Shown piece after piece: positions 9,666-19,968 of a stretch of 64,000 nt of DNA. Source of the stretch: Anisodus tanguticus (Eukaryota; Streptophyta; Magnoliopsida; Solanales; Solanaceae); the NCBI GenBank assembly GCA_034509755.1, contig CM067557.1, forward strand, positions 39,118,001-39,182,000. The letters run 5' to 3'. The first letter of the stretch is position 1. Each line of letters starts with the position of its first letter. The notes below the pieces were generated by a model, which ran no database searches, had not been told where the DNA came from, and was given only the letters and a program-made list of their open reading frames with translations. The translations under genes and the position numbers were made by a program.

Positions 9666-12258
9666 CTTTATTCGTCACCGCAACTGTTTTCAAAGAAGCT
9701 TTTCAAAATTTTTACTTATTGAAAGCTTAAAATAAACAAAATGAATTTAAAATTGCCAATAAATCACTGAAACAAATGCCACAATCGTAGATCATTTCCG
9801 TAAAAATGTTTGTGAAAGGTGTTTCGATTGATGGACTAAAGTTTTTTTTTTTTTTTTAAAATAAAATTGGTTTGACTGTGAGTTGAATAAGGAATTCAGT
9901 ATTGAAAATAAAAGTTAGGTAGGTTGCTATGGGTGACTTTAGTAAAGATTAGTCTACATCTTAGCAGTGAGCTGGACCCTCTTGGCTCGGTCACTAGCGA
10001 TTCATACCAATTCAATACTTTCAATACAAAATATATGTGTGAAATATTATTATTTATAATTTGAAAATCATAATGAATTTAATGATATTTAAAATGAAAC
10101 TCATATTTAATTAAAATTTGAATTCGCCTTTGATAATAACTTGTGCGAATCTGGATATATAACTCAAACACATGCACTTTTTCTTGAATAACGTTTTTCA
10201 TTTATCTTTTTGAAAAAACAAGTTTTCTTAAAATTTGATCCCAACCAAATCTAATGCCACCTAACAACCATCAGTTTGTTATGATTTTACCTTCGTTGCT
10301 CAAAAAGTTGAACTTGACAACGTTTTGAGTGCTTTAAAATGTCTTTGAACATAAATATGCAGTTCTCTTTCCAATCAGATTTACTAAAACAGGATATGAT
10401 CATTAAGTGTTTGTACATATCAGTAATAAACGAATTAGCAATGATAATTCATGTCGTAAAATAACAAAAATCGTCGCGTTCTATGACGGACTAGTGATGG
10501 GTTTATAAAAGAATGTCGTTAGCTACAGACTATTTAGTGCAGATTAGTTAACCATAAATTTCATAGTTAATTTTTACTTTTTAGTATATAGTACTTATAT
10601 CCATCAGAATTATTTATTTTTTCATACCTTGTTCTATAAGAACTTAGTAGGTAAAATGATCAAAATTGACTACAAATATATTGATTTTAAGTAGTTTCTT
10701 CGTCATCCTTATCGTGGTCCATTTCACTATCGAATTAAAGGAGAATTTAATGACAACATACTCAAATAATTAGTTGTTTAGGACAAGAAAAAAAGAAGTG
10801 AAATTGGCATGGAACATTAGAATATTCATTCATTTCCTCACGGCAATGTTATAACATTTTGCACATCAATGATCAATGGAGACCGTTTAAATAAATAAAA
10901 ATTATTTCCTCACGTTCATGTGTTATAATTTGTCACCCCATGCGCAGCCTAATATATTTCGTCCTTAGCTGATGGATAATGAATTTACAACCTTTGTCCA
11001 TATTATCTGTTTTCTAATAAAGTTTTTGACCATTTCTTAAGAAAAGTACATAATAATTTTAATTATAAATTATTTATCTAAACTATCTTTTATCGCCTTA
11101 AATAGAGTAAAAATCTCAAAAGGTTATTCAAGTATGTGAAATTATGTAGCAAAATTACTTAACTTAGTTTTGTATTAATAAAATTACTCAACTTATATTT
11201 TTTCTCTTACAAAGTCACTCTATACGATTTTTTATCAAAGAAATTTTACTTGGCAAAATAATTTTTTTTTATGTCAACGTACACATGGACCGCACAAATA
11301 ATAAAATTATAAAAGACCAGTCTCAAATACACGACATTTATGTTATACCAAAGAGTTTCACTGATATTTAATCTTAGTTTTCTTAAAATCATAATATTGC
11401 CTTAACTATGATACTCTACTGCTTACCACCCCCACACAAAACGAAAAAGGAAAAATTATCTCAAGCCACAATTCGTATGAAATACTTTTATATAAAACAT
11501 GCAATCTTTGTTATTTGATTACCATCAGGTGACGATACCCAGTATTAAAACTCCATTATATTCGGATTCATGTTGCTTAGGTCTATTGAAAGCTATTTCT
11601 ATTCGAACTGTAGCTAATGAGATTTTTCAAATAGTAATATTATACTAGTTTGAAGCAACAGGTACATTTGGAGAGCATGTAATAACATAAAAAAATTATT
11701 TTTCTTTCTAAAAAGTTAAATATTTCTAAACAAATTTAATTTACTAAAACAATTAGTAATTTTTGAGACCAGAGGAAGTACAACACATTTCACCCTCAGT
11801 GCAACGCCATCAATTAGACTGTTTTACTAATATCGAATCTCCTTTTTCTTTTTACACTTTATCTTGACTAGATATTCTTCAAAAAGCTGTCAAATATTTA
11901 CCACAAGACATTTTATATTTATGTCCAAATGTTGTTGTATATATTCTCTATACTGGTTATTTTTTCTAACACGTGTGTTTGTTTGTCAATGTTTAGGGCA
12001 TTTTAAGGTTAATCTTCTAGATAAATTCAATAGACGTAAGAAGAATAGTATGAACCAGTTCGAGTTTTGTGCCATGCATGCACCTTTCATCAAGTTAAAT
12101 TTGTGACGTTTTTATAAATGACAATATATCCAAAATTTTCAAGTTTTAAAAGTTGTAGATTCATTTGGCAATACAATATTGACAATAACTTGGTCTTTCT
12201 CTGCCAAACAAACTTGATTACTGTAATATATTCTTCTATTAGTGTCACATCTGATTTT
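9666..12258. other. AT-rich spacer, no gene seen
   Basis: Very AT-rich DNA with homopolymer runs and no frame longer than 80 residues. A weak tandem similarity (AAAATTACT(T/C)AACTTA) occurs at about 11150-11190. I see no RNA gene, coding exon or clear transposon end here. Confidence 0.6.
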
Positions 12259-12263
12259 CATAG

Positions 12264-12515
12264 TAAAGATACGCAACTTTGATAATTATGAAAACTTTTG
12301 TATTATTCAAGATGTGCAAAGCACGTTATATACAAGAGATGTGCCAACAATAACTCCTATATTATAGGAGTATTTCTAGTAGACTGTGAATAATACTAAT
12401 CCTATGAACTTTAGATAACTAACTAATAAACTAATATCTGCACAATTTAAGGAAACGTAGCAGCAGAAAAACAAAATATGCACAATAAGGGGGAACTGTG
12501 TGTTATGCACCAATA
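12264..12515 (-). repeat. 3' LTR of copia C
   Basis: Minus-strand copy of the repeat at 16867-17116. The shared text includes TTGCACATCTTGAATAATAC-type segments and the palindromic CCTATAATATAGG. In element sense it starts TATTGGTGCATAAC, directly after the purine tract CAACTTGCGGGGGCG, and ends GTATCTTTA. Confidence 0.88.
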
Positions 12516-12532
12516 CGCCCCCGCAAGTTGAA

Positions 12533-12921
12533 GGTGAGATCAACAACTTTCAACTTGGGAAGATGTTTGAGAAAGAGTTAATGAGATAAAGGCTTGATAA
12601 GTGTGTCTGCAAGCTGATCCACATCATGTAAATGCTGAACAAGCACCTGGTTCCGCTGCACTTGATCTATAACAAAGTGAAAGTCCACTTCGATGTGTTT
12701 CATCATGTTGTGTAAGACCGGACTTTGACAGAGATAAGTGGCACCAACATTATCACAATAGATTATCGGTGGATCAGCAGCTACACACATGTAGTTTTGC
12801 AAGAAGTTTTTGAACCCAATTGACTCCAGCTAGAGCAGAAGCTACAACACGATACTCTGCTTCAGTGGAAGAGCGAGCAATAGTACGCTGCTTCTTGATG
12901 ACCAACTAATAGGATTTTGAC
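12533..12921 (-). pseudogene. Copia C RNase H, distal part
   Basis: In minus sense, starting at the hAT junction: NPISWSS, then TIARSSTEAEYRVVASALAG (RNase H motif with its Glu), a short break near 12803, DPPIIYCDNVGATYLCQSPV (CDN holds a catalytic Asp), HIEVDFHFVIDQVQRNQVLV and QLADTLIKPLSH. This is the 3' half of RNase H; the 5' half lies across the hAT at 16598-16830. Only small lesions are visible. Confidence 0.85.
12914..12921. repeat. Target-site duplication of hAT-1, left
   Basis: ATTTTGAC, identical to 16590-16597, directly outside the terminal TAGGGGTGGGC. An 8-bp duplication is diagnostic of hAT insertion. Confidence 0.93.
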
Positions 12922-13549
12922 TAGGGGTGGGCGTATATCGGTTTGGTTCTGTTTTGTATCCGAAAAATATGAACCGAATAAAAATCGGTTTATATCTGTT
13001 TTTTTCAATTCAAATATAAAGTCCAAATGATTTATGTTTTTTTAAACATCAACAAAGAAATGCAAATGCGAAAGATATTAGTAGCAACAACAACAACCAA
13101 TTTTAACAGGAACATATATAGACTGGTTTTTTAAACAACAACAACAAGAAGAATGAATGCGGAAGCGAAGATGCGACGAAATTCCAAAAACACCAACAAC
13201 AACATCAAATTCCAAAGAATAACACAAAAATTTCAGCGAGCTTTCACCGCTCCAAAGAATAACAACTAAGATTGCTTATGATTCAAATATAGATAGATAC
13301 TAACAACAAAAACTAATTTGAAGGATTGTAGATTTGAGAACTTTACCATTATGACGCCAATATCAATTCATTGTCAAGTCCTCAACTACTTGTGTTTGTT
13401 CTATTGGCTGTGATTGCGGTACGGTTGAAAGTTTCTCAAAGTCTACATAAAATTTGCCGAAGCGTCAATATAATAAACAAAATATTAAAGTATAATGATT
13501 CCATTAAAAATAATATATAAAAAATAGTATTGTTACCCAATTCAACATC

Positions 13550-15522
13550 TTCATAAAACTCAGTTTCTTCTTCGATTGGTTGCATAATTTGTTCTCCTAT
13601 AAGAGTTGAGCGAAGCCAATTCTGTGTGCAAATTAATGCTTCAATTGTCTTATGAGTTAATGTACTCCTAAAAGGGTCAAGAATGCCCCCCCCCCCCCCG
13701 TGCTAAATGACGATTCGGAAGCCACGGTAGACACAGGAATTGTCAAAATATCTTTGGCAATCTTTGACAAAGTCGGATACCTAGACGAATACATCTTCCA
13801 CCAACTCAAAAGATCAAAATTCGGATCTTAGGACTTTCATTCCGCTCTCACAAATATTTTCAACATCATTCTTCACCCCAAAATCATCATTTTCAGTTGC
13901 CTTCATCTTTTTAAACAGTTGAAAATGATCAATTGTTTCTTTTCTACTGCTGCCACTATCACAAACTTTACTTAACTGAGCAATTGAACTACTACCCACA
14001 CCACTATTTGGGCTAACATCATTATAATTTTCAAATAACCGTAACAACAACTCTTTGATATCAGCTTTAATTTCATCAACCTTCCTACTATCAAATATAC
14101 TTCCAAAGCACCAGTTTATAAATTCAAATTTATACCGAGGATCAAGCACATTTGCTAAAATTAATAGCTTGTTCACCTTTTCTATAGAAGTACCCCAATA
14201 TTTCACAAACTTATCTCTCATGCCATTAACAATTTTTTTCACCAACAAATCAGTAGATTCCAATAGTGAGCAAAGATGAAGATAAACTTTCCACAACTCA
14301 TTCAAAAAATCAGTAAAAGTCACATATTAAAACTGACAAAAAATGTACTAACCTCTTAGCATTATCCCAATCCACAAAAATTGGAGGCCCAATCTTTTTT
14401 CTTCCATTCTCATCTTCGTTAAACCAACTTTTGTAGTGGCCATCGTCCTCCTCTAACCTATCAAACGCTTTTTCAAATATCACAGCTTTTTCCAATATTA
14501 AGTATGTCGAATTCCATCTGGTTGGCACATCCAAAACCATAAGTCCCTTATATGATATTTTCTCTTGCTCAACACATGTCTTGAATTTTTGCAACCTTCT
14601 CGGAGAAGATCTTACATACTTCACCGCATTACGAACAACAGCTATTAAGTCCTTCGCTTCTACCAACCCATCCTGAACAATCAAGTTCACTATATGTGCA
14701 GCACACCTCACATGCATATGATCACCATTTAAAACCATCGCCTTAGGACTCCAATTTGTCAGTTTCTTCTTCACATAAGCAATTGCAACTTGATTAGCAC
14801 TTGCGTTGTCCACAGTAATTGTGAATAGCCTATCAATACCCCAATCCAATAAATATTTCTCTATAATCTTTCCAATACCATATCCTTTATGATAAGAAAT
14901 TGGTGTAAAACAAAGTATCTTTTTATGCAACACCCACTCACAGTCAATAAAATGCTCAGTTATTACCATGTAGCTACTCATTTGAATTGATGTCCACGTG
15001 TCTGTTGTAATACAAATTTCTGTTTTGAGTTCATGATTCTTTTAATCAAAGCCTTCTCAGTCTGATGCAACTGAAGAATATCCCGTGCAATCATTCTTCG
15101 TGAAGGTACCACAAATCTGGGACAACAAACCCTCATATACTCCACAAAGTTCTGACTCTCCACAAATCTAAAAGCTAATTCATCTTTAATAATCAATTTC
15201 ACAAGTGCGGCTCTACAAGCCTCTTGATTAAACCCCACAAATACAAATTTATCATTGTCCTTACCCTTGTCACGAGTTAATACTTTTTATTCTTATCCTC
15301 TTCAAGTTTTGATTTCTTGTACACTTTGCATCTAGTCAAGTGGTTCCTTAAATTAGTTGTCCCAACTAACGAGCTATCGCAAGCATAATCTTTTCGGGGA
15401 AAATGACATTTGGCTTTCAGTCCTCCAGGTAACTTAGTAAAAAAATTCCAAACTTTTGATCTCAATTTTCCCTCGTCGGTTCGTTTCACCACTTTTGTTC
15501 CATCATCCAAGATGTCTTCCAT
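13550..15522 (-). pseudogene. hAT-1 transposase (BED finger, RNase H-like core, hATC), frameshifted
   Basis: Family role: cut-and-paste transposase. The start at 15522 gives an N-terminal region with a BED finger (CHFPRKDYACDSS, then GTTNLRNHLTRC, 15400-15310). Next come MRVCCPRFVVPSRRMIARDI (15120-15070) and, in another frame, ICITTDTWTSIQMSSYMVIT with an RNase H-like Asp, then DRLFTITVDNASANQ (second Asp) and HVRCAAHIVNLIVQDGL. DVPTRWNSTYLILE precedes WNSTYL-type sequence; the third acidic residue was not placed. The hATC dimerisation region reads YPTLSKIAKDILTIPVSTVA and ASESSFSTG (13790-13695). Lesions: frame changes near 15255, 15025 and 14320, and a 14-base G run (element sense) at 13686-13699 whose length is not a multiple of three. 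Not functional as sequenced. Confidence 0.88.
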
Positions 15523-16199
15523 TCTACAATATTAGAGAGTTCATGAGCAATTTGTCAAATACACCGTGAATACAAAACATCAACTTCATTTTATATAGTA
15601 GGAAGGTTGAATACACCATGAAACTATAGATTGAATATGCTTCCTTCTTTACAGAAAATCAAAAATTACTTCAGTAACTTCATTTTAAATTACTTCAGTA
15701 AGATAATAACTACATTTTAAAATCAGAAATTACTATATTTTCTCAGAAAATCAGAAATTACTTCAGCAACTACACTCTAAATAACCTTAATTTGATGATC
15801 TTTTTCCAATTTGGAAGCAGTCATAACAACAAACACCAGCTCTCAAAGATCTAAATCATTCAACAAACAAATAAAGCCAGTGTCCGAGAAAAGTCTTCTC
15901 GGATTACGCCTAATTCATAACTTCTCATAATGTTTCAACAAACATGGTTCAAACATAGCATAAAACAGATGACAAATCAGAACGAGAGAAAGAAATGAAT
16001 AAAGGGATTGGATTACCTTTTGTGGCGGCACTGGCAGGGTCGGGTTGAAGCTTGAACTATTGAAAATCTGAAATCGAATTCGTGTCTTCAACCCGAACTC
16101 GAATTCGAATTTCAACAAAAGTGCAAAATTGAATCGTGTCTTCAATCTGAAGCTTCAACCCGAGGTATGGATAAATTGCAACCGAGGGTCGGGTTGAAG

Positions 16200-16345
16200 A
16201 CTTGAAGCTTGAACAAAAGTGTTGCGGAAAATAGTGAAATCGATCGAGTGAGTGCTGAAATCGAACAAAAGCTTGAACAAAAGTGCTCAAATTGAACAAA
16301 AGTGTTGAAATTGAACAAAAGTGTTGAAATCGATCGAGTGAAGTG
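16200..16345 (+). repeat. Subterminal GAACAAAAGTG repeats of hAT-1
   Basis: At least five short direct copies of GAACAAAAG(T/C)(G/T) occur between 16210 and 16325, alternating with TGTTGAAATCGATCGAGTGA (two copies, about 16218-16251 and 16321-16348). Repeats close to the ends are the usual transposase-binding arrays of hAT elements, so I infer that role. Confidence 0.7.
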
Positions 16346-16589
16346 AGTGATGCGGTCTGCGGAAAATGAAATCTTTAGGGCTTTTATTTATATAGGGGTA
16401 TGGCTAATTACAAGAATAGCTCCCGGTTTTTCGGTTCAGTGTATCACAAAATCATCTGAACCGAACCGATTCAATTTTAAAAAAATGAACCGATTTTTTT
16501 TAAAATCGGTGTGTAGTAATTTTTTAACCGAACCGATTCGCCGGTTCGGTTCGGTTTTTTCGGTGCATCAGATTTTTTGCCCACCCCTA

Positions 16590-16597
16590 ATTTTGAC
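16590..16597. repeat. Target-site duplication of hAT-1, right
   Basis: ATTTTGAC, perfect partner of 12914-12921. Confidence 0.93.
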
Positions 16598-16850
16598 CAA
16601 GATAAAGAATATATCGAGAAGTAGAGGTCCTATCACTAATGTCACCGGCCCAATCCGCATCAGAATACATAAATAACCTAGAAAATGTCTTGCTCGTAAT
16701 CCGTAAGCCATGATTTTTGGTATGGTGGAGATATCGCAGAAGTCGTTTAACAGAAGACCCGTGTGTTTGCTTGGATTCACCATGATATAGAAACGAAAAA
16801 AAATAGATTTGGAAGAGATGAGCAGACAATTGATAATCGTTGGAGCTTAG
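16598..16850 (-). pseudogene. Copia C RT end and RNase H start
   Basis: In minus sense, soon after the primer site, the text jumps directly to SVKRLLRYLHHTKNHGLRI and SDADWAGDISDRTSTS, then YILYLGQN, which joins PISWSS at 12921. KRLLRYL and SDADWAG are the standard copia RT-tail and RNase H motifs. Everything between the primer site and this point (gag to RT palm) is deleted. Confidence 0.85.
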
Positions 16851-16854
16851 AATA

Positions 16855-16866
16855 GCTCTGATACCA
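16855..16866 (-). other. Primer-binding site of copia C
   Basis: TGGTATCAGAGC in minus sense, complementary to the 3' end of plant initiator methionine tRNA, abutting the end of the 5' LTR. It fixes the LTR boundary at 16867. Confidence 0.92.
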
Positions 16867-17116
16867 TAAAGATACGCAACAAAGATAATTATGAAAACTT
16901 ATGTATTATTCAAGATGTACAAAGCACGTTATATGCAATGTGCCAACAATAACTCCTATATTATAGGAGGAGCATTCCTAGTGGACTGTAAATAATATTA
17001 ATCCTATTAGCCGTAGTTAACTAACTAATAAACTAACATCTGCACAATTTAAAGAAAAGTAGCAGTAGTAAAACAAATATGCACAATAAGAGAGAATTGG
17101 GAGTTATGCACCAATA
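16867..17116 (-). repeat. 5' LTR of copia C
   Basis: Minus-strand partner of 12264-12515 with scattered substitutions and small indels. In element sense it begins TATTGGTGCATAAC and ends GTATCTTTA just before the primer site. CATAG lies outside it at 17117-17121. Confidence 0.88.
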
Positions 17117-17318
17117 CATAGGTCTATTAATTTCTAAGCAATGCTTAAGCCAATCAAACTGTACCTGATAAGGAAGCTAGAATGAAATAAATGCATTGAT
17201 AATATAATATTAGCCTTTTAAGCAAAATTGGATTGGGTGGTTAACATCTTATTAGGTTCCGCTTAAATGTACATAACATAACATCCCAACCATGCTGACA
17301 TGCGTACGACTTCTTAAA

Positions 17319-18587
17319 TCATATACAAAAAAGAACAGAGAAGAAGAAAAAGCAGCTGGGATAGGCCATCCCATGTAACATGTGAGGAAGAAGAGAAGTG
17401 GCACCAGACGGGACAACATTAACAGAAGAAGAATCCAAGGAAGGATCGTCCTTTTTTGGCTTTGATGGCGCTGGAGCAGGTGCTGGTGGTAATGGTGGGC
17501 CAAAAAATTGCAAAGTTAGGAGCACTTTATCCACTTGATAAATAGCTAACTGATTATCAGTGTAAATTGTACTAGACACACTTGCATTGACAATTCCAGT
17601 TGTTATATTCATTGCTGTCCCATTTGTGGTAACGTTGATGGGGAATTCGCGATTAGTGGTTCCATCAGCTTGTGTGTGTAAAGGGTTGCTAGCCGTTTGG
17701 AACTGTGACAGCGAGAAATATGAAGGTAGAATATGAAATTTAACCAATTCAGCTTTCCGCCGATCATTGAAAGAGTTGAGGGTGCCAGTTTTGCCGAAGT
17801 ACGCTTTGATTCCCGTGTTTCGATGTGCGCTTTTGGACCGTAGAATTCTTTCGTATGTACGAGTTTGGTCCCCGAAGTTTTCGAAAGTCGAATCTCGACG
17901 GTCCGGAAATCGAAACGTCAAGTCAATTCACCCATTTATTTTGGCTGAATTACACCTCCTATAATGGCCAATCCGTTGGCAATTTTCTCCATTTATTTGG
18001 TGGCTTTACTACCTCCATAATGGTCATTATTTGGCCAATAATGGTTGTTATGGAGGCATCAAACAAATCCCTCTTCCTCATATATAAAAACCCCTTACAC
18101 CATTGTTGAGGCACACTTGATATACACGAAAATACACAAAGCAGAAAGCAAAGCAGCTTTCTTCCTAATCTTCCAAGCATCATTTCGTTATTCAATATTC
18201 TTCACGGTAGCTTTTTAGTTTCCTTTGCTCAATAGTTCCATTGTCTTTTTTATCTTGGGAGACGAATTGTCCAGGACGTATAAAGGATACATACGGGCAG
18301 TTACTTGTAATTTCAGGTTCAAGAAAGCACTATCCGTTGGAATTAACATGGTTATGCTGTTGGAGTTGTTTAGTAATGAGGTGACTTCGCCAATTTCTTG
18401 AGTGATTTGTAACAACTTGATGAACGTCGAACATGAACCAGCTTTTCCAAGGATTTTTATCACGTTTGGCGGACCTGGTGGCCCTGGAGCCGGTGCAGAA
18501 GATTGAGCTGGTGGCATTGGAGCCATTGCAGGTGCTTGAGCAAGAAGAAGAACAAGAAAAGATGATAAGTACTAAGTTGTAAGTCAT
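17319..18587 (-). pseudogene. Fasciclin-like arabinogalactan protein, disrupted
   Basis: Family role: GPI-anchored, secreted cell-wall glycoproteins with a FAS1 adhesion domain, often linked to secondary walls. The ATG at 18587 opens a hydrophobic leader MTYNLVLIIF that continues as LVLLLAQAPAMAPMPPAQ only after a one-base frame change near 18562. Then a Pro/Ala AGP stretch (SSAPAPGPPGPP), FAS1 first half (VIKILGKAGSCSTFIKLLQI; ITMLIPTDSAFLNLK), about 515 bp of foreign DNA, and FAS1 second half (GTLNSFNDRRKAELVKFHIL; NPLHTQADGT; IYTDNQLAIYQVDKVLL), a second AGP stretch (PPAPAPAPSKPKK) and a hydrophobic GPI-signal-like end (PSCFFFFSVLFCI). Stop at 17319. Without the insertion the length is normal for a single-FAS1 protein. 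Confidence 0.88.
17791..18306 (+). mobile_element. LTR-like insertion in the fasciclin-like gene
   Basis: The FAS1 text breaks at codons LK (18307) and resumes at TG (17790). The intervening DNA reads as a plus-strand copia-type LTR: TTTGGTCCCCGAAGTTTTCG, ATTATTTGGCCAATAATGG, a TATA box CATATATAAAAACC (18078-18091), CATTGTTGAGGCAC, and TTTTTATCTTGGGAGA. All have counterparts in the same order in the LTRs of copia B (7160-7650), so it is a related, probably solo or truncated LTR. TTT occurs on both edges, but a clean 5-bp duplication is not visible. An intron is unlikely: neither splice border fits the minus-strand gene. Confidence 0.72.
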
Positions 18588-18652
18588 TTTTCTTTTTTGA
18601 TTTAGCTTAATTTGAAGTTGTCTGATGATGGAAGAAGAGGGATAATGTGCAC

Positions 18653-18662
18653 CACTTATATA
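18653..18662 (-). promoter_or_regulatory. TATA box of the fasciclin-like gene
   Basis: Minus-strand TTATATAAGT about 70 bp upstream of the ATG at 18587, the only good TATA box near the start and at a normal distance for a plant gene with a short leader. Confidence 0.55.
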
Positions 18663-18669
18663 ATGAGCT

Positions 18670-19378
18670 CAACATGGATTTCTTGCTCTAAAATAATTAA
18701 GATAAAAAGATGTGATAAGAGGTTTGAGGAAAAAAGTTTGTAGGGTATTGGGATGAAAGAAATTGTTAGGTGAAAAGGTGCAATTTAAGGTGAAATGAGA
18801 AAAATATGTTATGTGCTGTTATAATGCAACTTCTAGCTTGCTTATGAAGGGAAAAACAGCTGGGGAAGTTAAATAAATTCCTTTAAAGATGCCATTATAT
18901 AGATCCGTAAATAGATTTGTATGTATAACCACTTCAATTGTGCTCGTTCTTTCTCGAAAGTATCAGTCAACCGGAAATTATTATGTTCTTGATTCTTCAT
19001 CCACATATGGATAAAATGCTCTAGCTTTCCATTCTCATACGATGTCAGAAAGTGGATTGGCCATTTAGTTTATCTTATGTGATTTGAGGTGGGTAAATAG
19101 AAAGGTAAAAATATTTCAAGTTCTTTTTTTCTTTATGCATTCAGTATACGAGGCCTACTCACTCTATTAATTCGGATTTGTGTTGCGTGAAAGAAAGAAG
19201 CGTTTTCTTTCGAGTGTATCTTCATTTTCAGAGTTTGAACCCGAAATCTCTAGTTAAAGGTAAAAGGAAGCCATCCAGCCAGCCCACCAGACTTGTTGAC
19301 GGTAAATTTCAAATTGCATGTATGTAATCGTGACAGAGTTACAGGATAAATATAAATCATTACTCATGGATTTGTGGG
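18670..19378. other. Spacer, no gene seen
   Basis: Upstream flank of the fasciclin-like gene; AT-rich, no long frame, no recognised repeat. Confidence 0.5.
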
Positions 19379-19388
19379 ACAAGAGGCT

Positions 19389-19395
<7 letters not shown>
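19379..19395. repeat. Target-site duplication of SINE dimer, left
   Basis: ACAAGAGGCTAAATTTT, identical to 19952-19968. It merges with the poly(T) tract that is the poly(A) tail of the minus-strand SINE. Confidence 0.92.
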
Positions 19396-19423
<28 letters not shown>

Positions 19424-19951
19424 ATGATCCAGGTTTCCAGGCTTGCGCCTGACTACTTCACTGGTATTACCCAGACGTCCTGGAGGTAATAGCACCGGTC
19501 CTTCAGCAACTATCACCAGGTAAAAAACTAAGGTAGGGTAAACTTTTTAAAGTGACTGGTCCCACCGCATTACGGCCCCATACCCCAGAAAACCCCACCT
19601 CCGGCTGGACCTACGGATTAGTATACACCGCTTGCAACACGGTTCCACTCTCGCCGGTCATGGGAATCGAACTCGAGACCCAAGGCAGCAATACCCTTAG
19701 TGTAATGACCACTTGGCCAAACACCTCGGATTTTAAACTAAGGTAGGGTAAACTTTTTAAAGTGACTGGTCCCACCGCATTACGGCCCCATACCCCAGAA
19801 AACCCCACCTCCGGCCTGGACCTACGGATTAGTATACACCGCTTGCCCCTACGCGTATGGAGGGATTTTTTTGGGGAACACAGTTCCACTCTCGCTGGTC
19901 ATGGGAATCGAACTCGAGACCCAAGGCAGCAATACCCTTAGTGTAATGACC
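19396..19951 (-). mobile_element. Dimeric tRNA-derived SINE within one target duplication
   Basis: In minus sense the inner unit (about 19735 down to 19396) has a pol III box A TGGCCAAGTGGT (19708-19719), box B GAGTTCGATTCCC (19662-19674), a body and a long poly(A) tail (the T run at 19391-19422). The upstream unit (19951 down to about 19736) repeats the same body from GTGGTCATTACAC through box B (19903-19915) to CCCTACCTTAGTTT, but lacks most of box A and the 3' third including the tail, and carries about 28 extra bases near 19847-19880. One 17-bp duplication flanks the pair, so it most simply inserted as a dimer. Open frames here (for example 19552-19746) are accidental. Confidence 0.85.
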
Positions 19952-19968
19952 ACAAGAGGCTAAATTTT
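19952..19968. repeat. Target-site duplication of SINE dimer, right
   Basis: Perfect 17-bp match to 19379-19395. Confidence 0.92.

Larger units (their letters stand above)
12922..16589 (-). mobile_element. hAT-1: RICESLEEPER/Ac-like transposon with intact ends
   Basis: A 3668-bp element with terminal inverted repeats TAGGGGTGGGC/GCCCACCCCTA, flanked by ATTTTGAC on both sides. Subterminal copies of (A)ACCGAACCGATTC-type text occur in inverted orientation near both ends (12937-12995 and 16430-16560). The transposase lies on the minus strand. Removing the element with one duplication rejoins the copia C RNase H frame (YLGQN to PISWSS), which confirms both boundaries. The ends look capable of being recognised by a transposase; the gene inside is broken. 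Confidence 0.95.
12264..17116 (-). mobile_element. Copia element C, minus strand, deleted, split by a hAT
   Basis: Two similar ~250-bp direct repeats in minus orientation bound this element (3' LTR 12264-12515, 5' LTR 16867-17116). The bases CATAG flank both outer edges (12259-12263 and 17117-17121), a perfect 5-bp target duplication. The primer site TGGTATCAGAGC (initiator Met tRNA) abuts the 5' LTR. Without the hAT and its duplication the element is only about 1.2 kb: gag, integrase and most of RT are gone and only the RT end and RNase H remain. Both LTRs begin TATTGG and end CTTTA instead of TG...CA. Confidence 0.92.

Noticed and set aside
11864..12106. 80-codon open frame in AT-rich spacer
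   Set aside because: No recognisable feature, isolated, with the codon use of surrounding non-coding DNA.
16057..16299. 80-codon minus-strand frame in hAT-1
   Set aside because: Covers the subterminal repeat array; composition follows the repeats and no domain is present.
17791..18306. Intron of the fasciclin-like gene
   Set aside because: No GT...AG on the coding strand at the break, and the DNA reads as an LTR with a TATA box on the opposite strand; this gene family is usually intronless.
19660..19720. Possible tRNA gene (boxes A and B)
   Set aside because: Internal promoter of a tRNA-derived SINE; no cloverleaf can be drawn.
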